A stretch of 34,503 nt of DNA from Clostridia bacterium (GCA_017397885.1 JAFQHQ010000116.1:1-34503), one strand, 5' to 3'. Shown: positions 1 through 8,147, numbered from the stretch's first letter. Numbers and translations are program-made. Notes: a model not told the origin generated them from the sequence alone.

Positions 1-60
1 GTCCTGTTATCCGCATAAAAACACATCGTTTTGCGATGTGTTTTTTGCTTTTAACAGGAC
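1..60. repeat. Palindromic repeat element, copy 1 (hairpin with terminator-like core)
   Basis: The ends are a perfect 9-bp inverted repeat (GTCCTGTTA at 1-9, TAACAGGAC at 52-60). Inside lies a perfect 10-bp stem (19-28 with 34-43, loop TTTTG) running into a T-tract, so the core looks like an intrinsic terminator on the + strand. The first 49 bases recur exactly at 190-238. This suggests a dispersed or mobile palindromic repeat, not a gene. Copy number in the genome cannot be seen here. Confidence 0.75.
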
Positions 61-189
61 TTGAAGCTTAAGAAGGCGGAGGGCGTGAAGAAAACGATTG
101 ATAATCGTTTTTAGGCCGACGGTGCGAAGTCCGGTACCGAAATGCCGTGCATTTGGGTGGACAAGCACGGCATACGCAAAGCGTATGTG
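61..189. repeat. Palindrome-rich spacer between the two repeat copies
   Basis: Three more perfect hairpins follow one another: 91-99 with 103-111 (AAAACGATT, loop GAT), 142-150 with 165-173 (ATGCCGTGC), and 171-177 with 181-187 (CATACGC, loop AAA). CGGTACCG at 132-139 is a palindrome as well. Base composition is more GC-rich than the flanking AT-rich DNA. Together with the flanking direct copies, 1-238 probably forms one composite repeat unit. No convincing protein is encoded. Confidence 0.6.
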
Positions 190-238
190 GTCCTGTTATC
201 CGCATAAAAACACATCGTTTTGCGATGTGTTTTTTGCT
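190..238. repeat. Palindromic repeat element, copy 2
   Basis: An exact 49-bp direct copy of 1-49, including the 10-bp stem and T-tract. It lacks the closing TAACAGGAC arm found in copy 1, so it is either truncated or has a different right border. Confidence 0.75.
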
Positions 239-401
239 GTATAGGAATTTGCGTTTTAAAAAAAAGTATGGTAAATTAAAAGCAAGTCAAAAATGGCATA
301 ACAAAAAGAGGTTGTGCAAACCTCGAATAAGATTATTAAATTTTTGATTATTCGTTAATTGAATTGAGTGTGTTTAGGGTTTGTGTAGACTTAGAGATGC
401 A
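239..401. other. AT-rich non-coding spacer
   Basis: No supportable gene lies between the repeat and the transposase remnant. Apart from the minus-strand hairpin at 303-324 I see only AT-rich sequence. A short + strand reading frame (147-347) crosses into this region from the repeat but shows no ribosome binding site or recognisable protein. Confidence 0.5.
303..324 (-). terminator. Possible intrinsic terminator, minus strand
   Basis: On the minus strand GAGGTT and AACCTC form a 6-bp stem with a 5-nt loop, followed directly by TTTTTG. It lies downstream of the minus-strand transposase remnant. The stem is short, so this is a weak call. Confidence 0.4.
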
Positions 402-736
402 TTAAGAAGAATTAACCGGATTCTTGTAATTTTCAAAAAACGGAGTGCCTTTAAGGTAAAATTGAAGAAGAGTCATTTCATGCCCACACTTGTACAAGAG
501 TGGGCATGAAATGACGAGGAAATAGACGTTCTCCAAAAATTTTGACGGGTGTGGAAACGTCTTTTTTCTTTTGGTATAAACAAGCTCAAATTACCTTCAT
601 GGCGATGGTGTTTGGCATAAATTCCATAATAACGAATCATTTTATCGACATTTTCAATAACGGTATCACGAATATTAATACCGGAATTAGAAAGTTTATG
701 AAAGTGGTCTGAAAAAATCTTTTGTAAAATACTCAT
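402..736 (-). pseudogene. IS91-family transposase remnant (internally deleted and frameshifted)
   Basis: Read on the minus strand from ATG at 734-736, the product opens with MSILQKIFSDHFHKL and reaches IENVDKMI, which resembles the N-terminus of IS91-type (Y2, rolling-circle) transposases. It then jumps into RYYGIYAKHHRHEG, which resembles the C-terminal part of the same family. The central catalytic region and the zinc-binding cysteines between them are missing. The open frame stops at 473, but the family-like C-terminal end (CPLLYKCGHEMTLLQFYLKG) continues in another frame to a TAA at 402-404. The element is therefore a non-functional fossil with one large internal deletion and one frame change. 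Family assignment is from memory of family sequences. Confidence 0.7.
472..515. repeat. 44-bp near-perfect palindrome inside the transposase remnant
   Basis: The arms 472-487 and 500-515 are perfect 16-bp inverted copies. The centre, CTTGTACAAG (489-498), is itself a perfect palindrome. The only unpaired position is A488/A499. It sits exactly where the transposase reading frame is lost. Confidence 0.9.
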
Positions 737-759
737 ATGAATATTTTACATCAAAACTG

Positions 760-804
760 AAAAAAAGAACACCCCACCCCTCAAGATTGAGGGGCAGGGG
801 TGTT
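760..804 (-). terminator. Intrinsic terminator of the AraC gene
   Basis: On the minus strand, a GC-rich hairpin (arms 787-804 and 768-784, one small internal mismatch) is followed by TTCTTTTTTT (reverse complement of 760-769). It lies 27 bp past the stop codon of the AraC gene at 831. Confidence 0.85.
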
Positions 805-830
805 GATGTGCGCATTAGCGTACTTTTTTA

Positions 831-1718
831 TTATTTTGTAACATTTTTTCTGAAATTTGTAGGCAATGAGCCGTAATAACCCTTGAATGCTTTGTAGAAT
901 CCTTTTGTTGACTTAAAGCCTGTCTCCATGGCGATTTCGGTCATTGACAAATCCGACGAAAGAATCAGTTCCATGGCGGTTTTCATTCTCATTTCGCAAA
1001 TCAACTCACGATAGGTGCAACCATAGAGACGGTTTATCAGCCTGCTCACCTGACGGGTACTAAGGTTGAGGTTTTTTGCAATATATTGAAGACTTATGTT
1101 GGAATTATAATACTGACCGATAATCATCTGGATTTTATTGCTTCGACTTGCGGCGGTATCGGGCATGAAAGCTGACGGTGCATTTTCCTCAATCTCTTTT
1201 GTTGCTCTGATGATGTGTGTTATTATTTTGTGCATATTCAATGATGCCATAAGGGTATCTTTGGCAATTATATTATCTTTAAGAGTTTTAAAGCTGTCGC
1301 ATATATCTGTTGTTGTTTTCAAATATAAAAGGTTTTTTTCGAGTACAGCAGTTATTTTTTCGTAAAGAGGATATGTGTTTTTCAGTGTATTTTTTTTTAC
1401 AAGAAACAAAATTCTGTCACGAAACTTGTTTGTGACATTATTTTCCACAAGGGTGTGGGTGGTGTAGGGCGAAATAATAATCAGGTCGTTTTTTGAGTAA
1501 CTCAGTGTTTCTTCTTCTGTACGCAGTGTGAGAGAACCGTCTTCAATGCAAAATGCTTCATAACAGTCGTGATAATGCATTTGTGAATATTTTTGAGGAG
1601 CAAGCTGTTCAAAAAGACCTGTTACCGAAATAACCGTAAACTGAGCATTGTCGAGATTGAGCGTGAGTTCAATATACTTGTCATTGTTAATACTTTCGAG
1701 TACATAATCGTTTATCAT
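831..1718 (-). CDS. AraC-family transcriptional regulator
   Basis: A 295-residue cytoplasmic DNA-binding protein. The N-terminal part carries a cupin-like sensor fold (HYHDCYEAF near residue 50, then ISPYTTHTLVE), as in AraC-type ligand sensors. The last ~100 residues form the double helix-turn-helix AraC/XylS domain: ISLQYIAKNLNLSTRQVSRLINRLYG, then LSMTEIAMETGFKSTKGFYKAFKGYYGSLPTNFRK. The ATG start (1716-1718) has a GGTGGTGA ribosome binding site. The gene is divergent from the 20-kb operon starting at 2062, a common arrangement for a local activator, so it is the best candidate regulator of that operon. The effector is unknown. Confidence 0.9.
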   Translation of the reverse strand: MINDYVLESINNDKYIELTLNLDNAQFTVISVTGLFEQLAPQKYSQMHYHDCYEAFCIEDGSLTLRTEEETLSYSKNDLIIISPYTTHTLVENNVTNKFRDRILFLVKKNTLKNTYPLYEKITAVLEKNLLYLKTTTDICDSFKTLKDNIIAKDTLMASLNMHKIITHIIRATKEIEENAPSAFMPDTAASRSNKIQMIIGQYYNSNISLQYIAKNLNLSTRQVSRLINRLYGCTYRELICEMRMKTAMELILSSDLSMTEIAMETGFKSTKGFYKAFKGYYGSLPTNFRKNVTK

Positions 1719-1736
1719 ATAATCACCACCAACTAT

Positions 1737-1764
1737 ATTTTAACATATATACGGGATTTGTCAA
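1737..1764 (-). promoter_or_regulatory. Promoter of the AraC gene
   Basis: On the minus strand TTGACA (1764-1759) and TAAAAT (1742-1737) are separated by 16 bp. They lie just upstream of the AraC start at 1718. Confidence 0.6.
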
Positions 1765-1860
1765 CACATTTGTGACATGAGGATATTTAACGGTATAATC
1801 CGTGTTTTTCAAGGCTTTGGAATTTTTTAGAAATTTTAAAAAGAGAATTTAGGGAACAAA

Positions 1861-1888
1861 TATGACATCTACTTCAATATTTGTCATA
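1861..1888. promoter_or_regulatory. Candidate operator upstream of the large operon
   Basis: TATGACA (1861-1867) and TGTCATA (1882-1888) are a perfect 7-bp inverted repeat with a 14-bp spacer. It ends 7 bp before the -35 box at 1896. The position fits an activator site or other regulatory site. Which protein binds is not shown by the sequence. Confidence 0.4.
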
Positions 1889-1895
1889 AAAGGCA

Positions 1896-1924
1896 TTGAA
1901 TTTGATTTTATCCATATATATAAT
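1896..1924 (+). promoter_or_regulatory. Promoter of the 2062-22266 operon
   Basis: TTGAAT (1896-1901), a 17-bp spacer and a perfect TATAAT (1919-1924). The predicted transcription start (about 1931) falls inside the first copy of the 78-bp duplication, so both duplicated ribosome binding sites would be in the mRNA. Confidence 0.7.
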
Positions 1925-2079
1925 TGAATTATAACATCAAAGGTCAACACAAAATGTTATTAAAATGCGAAAGGGGTATTGTTATGGTTAAAAAGTTTTT
2001 ATTGAATTATAACATCAAGGGTCAACACAAAATGTTATTAAAATGCGAAAGGGGTATTGTTATGGTTAAAAAGTTTTTA
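1924..2079 (+). repeat. 78-bp tandem duplication covering a translation start
   Basis: 1924-2001 and 2002-2079 are identical except one base (A at 1941, G at 2019). Each copy holds leader, an AAAGGGG ribosome binding site, an ATG and the codons for MVKKFL. The unit is 26 codons long without a stop, so copy 1 reads in frame into copy 2. Confidence 0.95.
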
Positions 2080-5067
2080 TCTTTGGCGTTGGTGGTGATG
2101 ATGTTTGCGGGCATTATACCATTTGTTGCTCATGCAGACGATGCACAACCGGTAAACGGCGTGGATTATCTTTTTGAAAATTTTGAGGATTTTGATATTG
2201 CCGACGGTAAAATCGGTGATGTTGAGTGTACATACCAGGTAGGAGGTACGAGCACATTCTCGGTTGCTGATGCTCCGAGAGAAGGAGATGCCGACAACAA
2301 GGCTCTTAAACTGGATATACCTTCAGACAGCACGAGCAAAAAAACAAATTTGACCGTCAGCAAAATGAATATTCCCGGTAACACATATTTTGGAATTGAT
2401 TTTTGCATTAACAGGGTTGACAATAGTTTTAATCTGTGTGAAATTATGTATGGAACAGGAAGCTCGGCTTTTCTTTATTTCAATGTTAACAGTGACAAAA
2501 CAGGCGCGACCTTGTATTTATATAAGAAGTACTGGAGTGAGGCGGATTCCAAATGGAATAACTGGCGTTATACAACGGGAAAAACAATCACATTCGGTCA
2601 GTGGAACAGTTTACAGCTTATTACAGAGCCGACAAACGGTACATACAGTGTGTGGCTTAACGGTGAAGTAGCTGCTGAGGATTGGATGTATCCGATTTCA
2701 GATTTTACGGAGGATCATGTAACCAATTTCCGTTGGCAGTTCCTTCAGTCCGGACAGATGCTTATTGACAATATTGATATGAAAACATACAACGGAGCAG
2801 AAATTATATCGGCAATCCCTCAGGATGCTTCGGAGCCCATTGGTATAAATGATAACATCGAACTTACTGCATCGGGTTATATAACTTCTGTTAACCTTCA
2901 ATTGAGCGACGGACTTACATCAACTACCATAGAAGAATCTGCAATTAATCAAAACGGTGATGTTTTCATTGTTGAACCCGGAACGCTTAAACCCGGAACA
3001 AGATACACTCTTAGCGGAACCATTACCGATATGTTTGGAAGCACCGGAAATGTAAAGCTTGTTTTCAGAACAGAATCTTCCGATTCGCCCGCAGATTGGG
3101 GTAATTACTATTTTGATGATTTCGAAGACGGAGATTTTACCAACGGTGTTTGGCGTTCTGATGCACCGGTAATGAAAGACGGCGCAACCATAGAGGTTAA
3201 AACGCTGAAGGATGCTTCCGGCAATGATACCGATGCTGTTGAACTTAGTTGTCCAAGTGGTTCTGCAATTGCACAGCTCACATCAAAAACAACAGATGGT
3301 ATCAATATTACGGGTGATACATGGATAGAATTTGACATATATATTGACTCGATGAATGAAGAGGGTGCTGTTGCAATGCTTGATATTACAACGGGCGGAA
3401 GCTCTTCTAACAGTTTAATTTATTTTATGGGCGGCGGTCAGAAGCTCAGATGCTATTTCTATAATCCCGAGACAGGAAAAAATGAGTATAACACAGTAAA
3501 CTATAATTGGTCAATGAAAACATGGTATAGTGTAAGAGTTCTTGTCAGCCCCGAGAAAAAGACATATTCACTTTGGCTTGGTGATACTTTGATTTCCGAT
3601 GAACTCTTAATTCCGATTGTAACCTATAAATCAGAAACCGAAAGTGTAGACGGCATAAGATTTCAGCTTATAAACCGTCCTTGTACAATCTATCTTGATA
3701 ACATAAAAGTAGCAAAATATCTCGGTTTCTACGATGGCGAATTTACCGATGGAAGTAAAACCATATATAATACATATAACGGAACAAACACATTCAAAGC
3801 GTTGGTTGTAAATAATTCAGACATTGATTTGGAGGCCACTCTTGTGATGGCTGCATACAGTGATTCCAATGAACTTATGAAGCTATATACCGCTAACGAA
3901 CAGTTTGCACCTAACGCTGTTACTCCGATAACAGCCACTATGACAGGTGTTGATTCTTCGTGGAACATAAAGGTATTCTTTATTGATTCCCTGACAACAA
4001 TAACACCTCTCAGAAGATCCTTAGGCGATGTATACAATGAACTCAAAGCATCTGTTTCGACTACAGAACAAACACGCACCGTTGAGGTACTCTCATCAGG
4101 ATATGCAGGCATTACGCCTGCATATCCCGGTGGTAAATACAAAGCGTTCACAGTGAGATATGATGATGGATACAAAGCAGACAGAACGCTCATAAATAAG
4201 CTCAACAGTGCCGGCATTAAGGGCACTTTTTATGTTTCTGGCAAAAATATCGATGCAAGCAGCTCATCTATTTCTTCGGAAGAATTAAAAACTTTGTATT
4301 TGGACAATGGGCATGAAATAGCCAATCATACATACAATCACCTTAAATTTGGTTCGCAACTTGCTGATTCCGAAGAAACCGTTGTTTTTGATCCTTATGT
4401 AAAAGAAGATATTATCCGCGGAAAAGAATTTCTTGAAAAATCAATAAACGCTCCTGTTACGGGATTTACTGCTCCGTACACAAGCTACGGCTCCGATCCG
4501 AATTCATACGTTCAGTATCTAAAAGAAACCGGGCACACTTATGCGGTGATTCACGAAATGCGTGACGGAGATTTTCCTCTTCCCGATTTGCACGGGACAT
4601 ACGGACTTTTCGGTGTTAAAAGTACAACATCCCAGATTCGTGACTATGGGGTAAACGATTCCGGAAGTAACGGTATTCCTGATATTATTGAAGAGGGTGG
4701 TTATATTGATCGATGGCTTGCTCTTAGCCCCACAGATATGAGACTTTTCTTTATATGGGGACACGCTCATGAATTTGCGGATACAACCAGTTATTACGGT
4801 TACGATGCCGAAGAAGACGGAACATATAATAACTGGCAGCTTGCCGATGAAATATGTAATCGCCTCGGAAACAGGCAGGATACATGGTATGCGACTAACG
4901 GAGAAATTATAAACTACCTTGTTGCTCACGACGAAGCAGTTATAAATTACGGGAGTGGATCTCATCGGATTTTCAATCCATCTCAAAGGGTAACCCTTTG
5001 CTTTGATCTTGGCGACGAACTTATATATGTTGCACCAAGAGAGACAGTTGTTATAGAGCTCATCTGA
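2062..5067 (+). CDS. Secreted lectin/polysaccharide deacetylase (CE4-like)
   Basis: A 1001-residue exported protein. A signal peptide (MVKKFLSLALVVMMFAG, cleavage probably after AHA near 25) is followed by a concanavalin/LamG-like domain (~33-245), an SbsA-like Ig domain (~245-345), a second lectin-like domain (~347-555), a beta-rich linker, and a NodB-type polysaccharide deacetylase domain (~690-1000). Deacetylase motifs are YDDG (D701, D702), HTYNH (H756, H760) and FTAPYTSYG, with a WGHAHE motif (H901, H903) near the end. It probably removes acetyl groups from an extracellular polysaccharide. I chose the ATG at 2062 because it starts an ordinary signal peptide. An in-frame ATG at 1984 in the duplicated leader has the same ribosome binding site and would add 26 residues. 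It is the first gene of the operon, and its N-terminal ~370 residues are paralogous to the product of 6762-8135. Confidence 0.85.
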   Translation: MVKKFLSLALVVMMFAGIIPFVAHADDAQPVNGVDYLFENFEDFDIADGKIGDVECTYQVGGTSTFSVADAPREGDADNKALKLDIPSDSTSKKTNLTVSKMNIPGNTYFGIDFCINRVDNSFNLCEIMYGTGSSAFLYFNVNSDKTGATLYLYKKYWSEADSKWNNWRYTTGKTITFGQWNSLQLITEPTNGTYSVWLNGEVAAEDWMYPISDFTEDHVTNFRWQFLQSGQMLIDNIDMKTYNGAEIISAIPQDASEPIGINDNIELTASGYITSVNLQLSDGLTSTTIEESAINQNGDVFIVEPGTLKPGTRYTLSGTITDMFGSTGNVKLVFRTESSDSPADWGNYYFDDFEDGDFTNGVWRSDAPVMKDGATIEVKTLKDASGNDTDAVELSCPSGSAIAQLTSKTTDGINITGDTWIEFDIYIDSMNEEGAVAMLDITTGGSSSNSLIYFMGGGQKLRCYFYNPETGKNEYNTVNYNWSMKTWYSVRVLVSPEKKTYSLWLGDTLISDELLIPIVTYKSETESVDGIRFQLINRPCTIYLDNIKVAKYLGFYDGEFTDGSKTIYNTYNGTNTFKALVVNNSDIDLEATLVMAAYSDSNELMKLYTANEQFAPNAVTPITATMTGVDSSWNIKVFFIDSLTTITPLRRSLGDVYNELKASVSTTEQTRTVEVLSSGYAGITPAYPGGKYKAFTVRYDDGYKADRTLINKLNSAGIKGTFYVSGKNIDASSSSISSEELKTLYLDNGHEIANHTYNHLKFGSQLADSEETVVFDPYVKEDIIRGKEFLEKSINAPVTGFTAPYTSYGSDPNSYVQYLKETGHTYAVIHEMRDGDFPLPDLHGTYGLFGVKSTTSQIRDYGVNDSGSNGIPDIIEEGGYIDRWLALSPTDMRLFFIWGHAHEFADTTSYYGYDAEEDGTYNNWQLADEICNRLGNRQDTWYATNGEIINYLVAHDEAVINYGSGSHRIFNPSQRVTLCFDLGDELIYVAPRETVVIELI

Positions 5068-5098
5068 AAAAGCGTGGTTTGAAAGAAAGGAGTTTATT

Positions 5099-5905
5099 AT
5101 GGATGTTAACAAATTTTATGTAACCGATGGCGAAAAACCTCTTGACAATCTTGTGTCCGACGGAGGCTTTTGCGGCATTTTCAGAACTATAGGTATAATA
5201 GGTGATTCTCTTGCTTCGGGTGAGTTTGAATCTATGGAAGAAGGAATCAGAGGTTATCACGATTTTTATGAATATTCCTGGGGCAAATTTATGGAACGAA
5301 CACTTGGTAACACAGTTCACCTTTTTTGCCGCGGAGGAATGACGGTAAAGGAGTTTTTCGACACCTACGGTGCATCATGCGGCGCTTTTGGTCACGATAA
5401 GCTTTGTCAGGCATATATCATAGCTCTCGGTGTTAATGATACTGCAAGAATGGAGCAGTTGGGAGATATTGACACAGCGTTGACCGAAAGAGGTCCTGAT
5501 GCAAACAATCCCAATTTCCTTTCATACTATGCAGGCATCATAAAACGCATAAAGGCAAAACAGCCACGGGCAAAGTTTTTCCTTATGACTCTTCCAACGA
5601 CAACCTATGCAGGCTATGAGCCTGAGCTTATTGACAAAAGGGAAAAATGGTGCGAAGCAATCCGTCGGCTTGCCGAGGGTTTTTCAAACACATATGTCCT
5701 TGACATCAGAAAATACGGACCTGTATACGACCAAAAATTTCACGACACATTTTTCCTTGGTCACATGAGAGCAACAGGCTATCTTTTAACTGCAAAAATG
5801 GTAATGTCCTATATTGACTATATCATAAGAAAAAATCCCGACGATTTTTCGCAGGTAGGATTTATCGGAACTCCATATTCTTATGAACAACGAGGTGTTG
5901 TATGA
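5099..5905 (+). CDS. SGNH/GDSL-type hydrolase
   Basis: A 268-residue protein with the SGNH hydrolase blocks: GIIGDSLASGE (catalytic Ser37) in block I, RGGMTVKEF in block II, and LGVNDTA (N113) in block III. The C-terminal part has HDTFFLGHMRATGY, with D216 and H222 as the likely acid and base. The spacing there is wider than the usual DxxH. Such enzymes are esterases, often deacetylating glycans. AAAGGAG lies 6 bp before the ATG. There is no signal peptide, so the protein is predicted to be cytoplasmic although its neighbours are secreted. The stop overlaps the next start (ATGA), implying translational coupling with the transglutaminase-like gene. Confidence 0.8.
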   Translation: MDVNKFYVTDGEKPLDNLVSDGGFCGIFRTIGIIGDSLASGEFESMEEGIRGYHDFYEYSWGKFMERTLGNTVHLFCRGGMTVKEFFDTYGASCGAFGHDKLCQAYIIALGVNDTARMEQLGDIDTALTERGPDANNPNFLSYYAGIIKRIKAKQPRAKFFLMTLPTTTYAGYEPELIDKREKWCEAIRRLAEGFSNTYVLDIRKYGPVYDQKFHDTFFLGHMRATGYLLTAKMVMSYIDYIIRKNPDDFSQVGFIGTPYSYEQRGVV

Positions 5906-6762
5906 ATATTGATGAATACAAAGGTCTTAGAATTATAGATAAGCTTAAGACAGATGCACAAAAAGGTGTGTATATGGCAAATTGGAATCAGCTTCGCATA
6001 AATTACGGTAACAATGTCGAATGGCAAAAACTTAAAAATCAGGTTTTGATGTGCTCTGAAACACGAAATATGATTTATGCCGTACCGGCTGATGTAAAAT
6101 ATGTGCAGGGTTCAAGACCTGTTATTGAAATGACATCCCAGTGGGTAACAAAGGATGCCAAAACAGCCAGAGAAAGAGTTCTTGCACTTCTCAAATTTTG
6201 CCGTGATCTCTATCTTACTCACGGTAAACATCTTCACTACCGTTTTTACGGAGGCACCGAGGAACAGCTCATAGAAAAGGGAGAGAATCTTTGTGAGTGT
6301 ATGGGCAGACTTATGGTGAGTCTGTGTGAGGTTTTGGGAATTCCGGGCAGAATTGTTATGCATGTTGTGAACGGTCATATAACAAGTGAAGTTTTCATAG
6401 AAAACAAGTGGTGTTTTTTTGATCCGAGATTTGCAGTCTTTTATGTTGATGAAAATGAAGCATTCCTTTCTGTTGAAGAAATAATGCAAAATCGTGAAAT
6501 AATTTTCAACCAACCTCAGTGGGTGAAGGAATTTGTGTCAAAGCAAACAGACTTTGATACAATGGCACGGGAAAATTATGATAAGTATATGTGCTCCAAA
6601 GAGATAATCACATTTTGCGATTATTCACTGATGGATTTTGAATCATATACATACGAAATCAAGCTTCGTGACGAGATTTATCAGGATGGTATGAAACCGG
6701 CAATACGGGAATATCAAAAATATATGAAGATTGTAATGAACGAGGAGAAGGGAGAAATATAA
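5902..6762 (+). CDS. Transglutaminase-like cysteine protein
   Basis: A 286-residue protein with a transglutaminase-like core. LCECMGRLMVSLCEVLGIPGR places the catalytic cysteine at C131 with the usual 15-residue distance to GIP. NGHITSEVFIENKWCFFDPRF supplies the likely histidine (H159) and aspartate (D174). The usual HxW signature is GHITS here, so the active site is slightly atypical. Members of this fold are peptidases, amidases or cross-linking enzymes; I cannot choose among them. There is no signal peptide. The ATG overlaps the preceding stop by 4 nt and the TAA overlaps the next ATG by 1 nt, so the gene sits inside a tightly coupled block between secreted proteins. Confidence 0.75.
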   Translation: MNIDEYKGLRIIDKLKTDAQKGVYMANWNQLRINYGNNVEWQKLKNQVLMCSETRNMIYAVPADVKYVQGSRPVIEMTSQWVTKDAKTARERVLALLKFCRDLYLTHGKHLHYRFYGGTEEQLIEKGENLCECMGRLMVSLCEVLGIPGRIVMHVVNGHITSEVFIENKWCFFDPRFAVFYVDENEAFLSVEEIMQNREIIFNQPQWVKEFVSKQTDFDTMARENYDKYMCSKEIITFCDYSLMDFESYTYEIKLRDEIYQDGMKPAIREYQKYMKIVMNEEKGEI

Positions 6763-8135
6763 TGACTAAAAAAACATTGTTATTTTTTGCGGCATTTGCT
6801 GTAGTGGTTACTTTAATGACATTCAATGTTTCGGCAAATGCTCAGGAATCTTCTGCAAATGGTATTAACTATATTTTTGACGATTTTGATGATGGGGCAT
6901 ATGATGACGCAAATTCTTCATTTTGGAAAACTCAGATTTCGGGAACTTGCGGATTTGAGGTAGAGTCTTTGCCAACGGAGGATAACCCTTCAAACAAAGT
7001 GCTGGTTTTAAATAACCCGGCAGACAGCTCAGCCAAAAAAACAAATTTATATACCGGTGCTTTGGAGATTGCAGGTGACACATATTTTGAATTTGACCTT
7101 TGTGTAGAAAGTGCCGGAGCAAGCTTTAATGTTTGCGAAATAATGTATGGTAGCGGAAGCTCTGCTTTTTTGTTCTATACTTTAAATAATGATAAAACAG
7201 AAGCTACACTTTATTTGTATTACGGATATTGGGGTGATGATTCCAAAACAACATGGAAAACATGGAGAAAGTCCACCGGTAAAACAGTAAAGCTTGGCGA
7301 GTGGTATAATTACAAAATTTTGATTAAACCGGGTGAAGCGGTTGATGATGGTGTATACAGTGTATGGTTAAACGATGAATTGGCTGCTGAAAACTGGGTG
7401 TATCCCATAGCTGCAACCGGATACACCAAAGATTATGTTTCTACCTTCCGTTGGCAGTTTCTGCAGTCGGGAAAAATGATGATTGATAATATAAGCATCC
7501 GTACATACCCCGAAGTGAAATTTGTTTCATCATATCCCGGTGAAAACTCGGAGCCTATTCATCCTTCCGAAACTCTGATTGTTGAAACAAGCGGGTTTGC
7601 AAACAAACTTGACCTTATGTTAAACGATTCTCCTGTTTCTGAGGATTCTGTTACACAAAACGGAAATATATTTATAATTAAGCCTCAAAGGCTTTCGTGG
7701 GATACGGAATACAAACTTTCCGGAACGGTTTTTGATATGTTTGGTTCAAGTGATTCGTTTGAAATCAGCTTTAAAACAAAACCAATGGAAGATGTTTCCG
7801 TGGATATTATTGGGTTTACCAACGAAAACGGTGAAAAGCTTACATCACTTGTTTCGGGAATTGTAAAAGCAAATCTCATATACGAAGCAAAAGAAAGTGA
7901 CAATTCATTTACCGCCATTGCAGGACTTTTTAAAGAGGCTGACGGTATAGTTGAGCTTGTGGATATAGTTTCATTTTCAAAACCTCGGGCAGGTACATAT
8001 GAAATTGTTGAATTTAGTTTAAACGTACCGGAGGAATGTGAAAATATGTTTATTGATGTATATATGTGGAAGAGCCTTCCCTCAAGAGAGCTTTTTGACA
8101 CCAAAGCATATTATGGAAAAACCAGACTTGAATAG
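6762..8135 (+). CDS. Secreted lectin-like protein, paralogue of the deacetylase N-terminus
   Basis: A 457-residue protein with a signal peptide (MTKKTLLFFAAFAVVVTLMTFNVSANA). Residues ~30-250 are a concanavalin/LamG-like domain clearly paralogous to the first lectin domain of the protein at 2062: both share KKTNL, NGV/NGI near the start, YSVWLN, and FRWQFLQSG followed by IDNI. An SbsA-like Ig domain follows (~255-345), also shared with that protein, then a C-terminal beta-rich domain (~350-457). No catalytic motif is visible, so a carbohydrate-binding or adhesin role is inferred. It starts 1 nt inside the preceding stop. It has no SLH or LPXTG anchor. Confidence 0.75.
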   Translation: MTKKTLLFFAAFAVVVTLMTFNVSANAQESSANGINYIFDDFDDGAYDDANSSFWKTQISGTCGFEVESLPTEDNPSNKVLVLNNPADSSAKKTNLYTGALEIAGDTYFEFDLCVESAGASFNVCEIMYGSGSSAFLFYTLNNDKTEATLYLYYGYWGDDSKTTWKTWRKSTGKTVKLGEWYNYKILIKPGEAVDDGVYSVWLNDELAAENWVYPIAATGYTKDYVSTFRWQFLQSGKMMIDNISIRTYPEVKFVSSYPGENSEPIHPSETLIVETSGFANKLDLMLNDSPVSEDSVTQNGNIFIIKPQRLSWDTEYKLSGTVFDMFGSSDSFEISFKTKPMEDVSVDIIGFTNENGEKLTSLVSGIVKANLIYEAKESDNSFTAIAGLFKEADGIVELVDIVSFSKPRAGTYEIVEFSLNVPEECENMFIDVYMWKSLPSRELFDTKAYYGKTRLE

Positions 8136-8147
8136 GGGTGAATCGGT

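Noticed and set aside
147..347. Short + strand reading frame of 66 codons
   Set aside because: It starts within the palindromic repeat, has no ribosome binding site and runs through hairpins; coding is unlikely.
1924..2061. TTG at 1924 as start of the deacetylase
   Set aside because: It overlaps the -10 box, so it would not be in the mRNA; the ATGs at 1984 and 2062 have proper ribosome binding sites.
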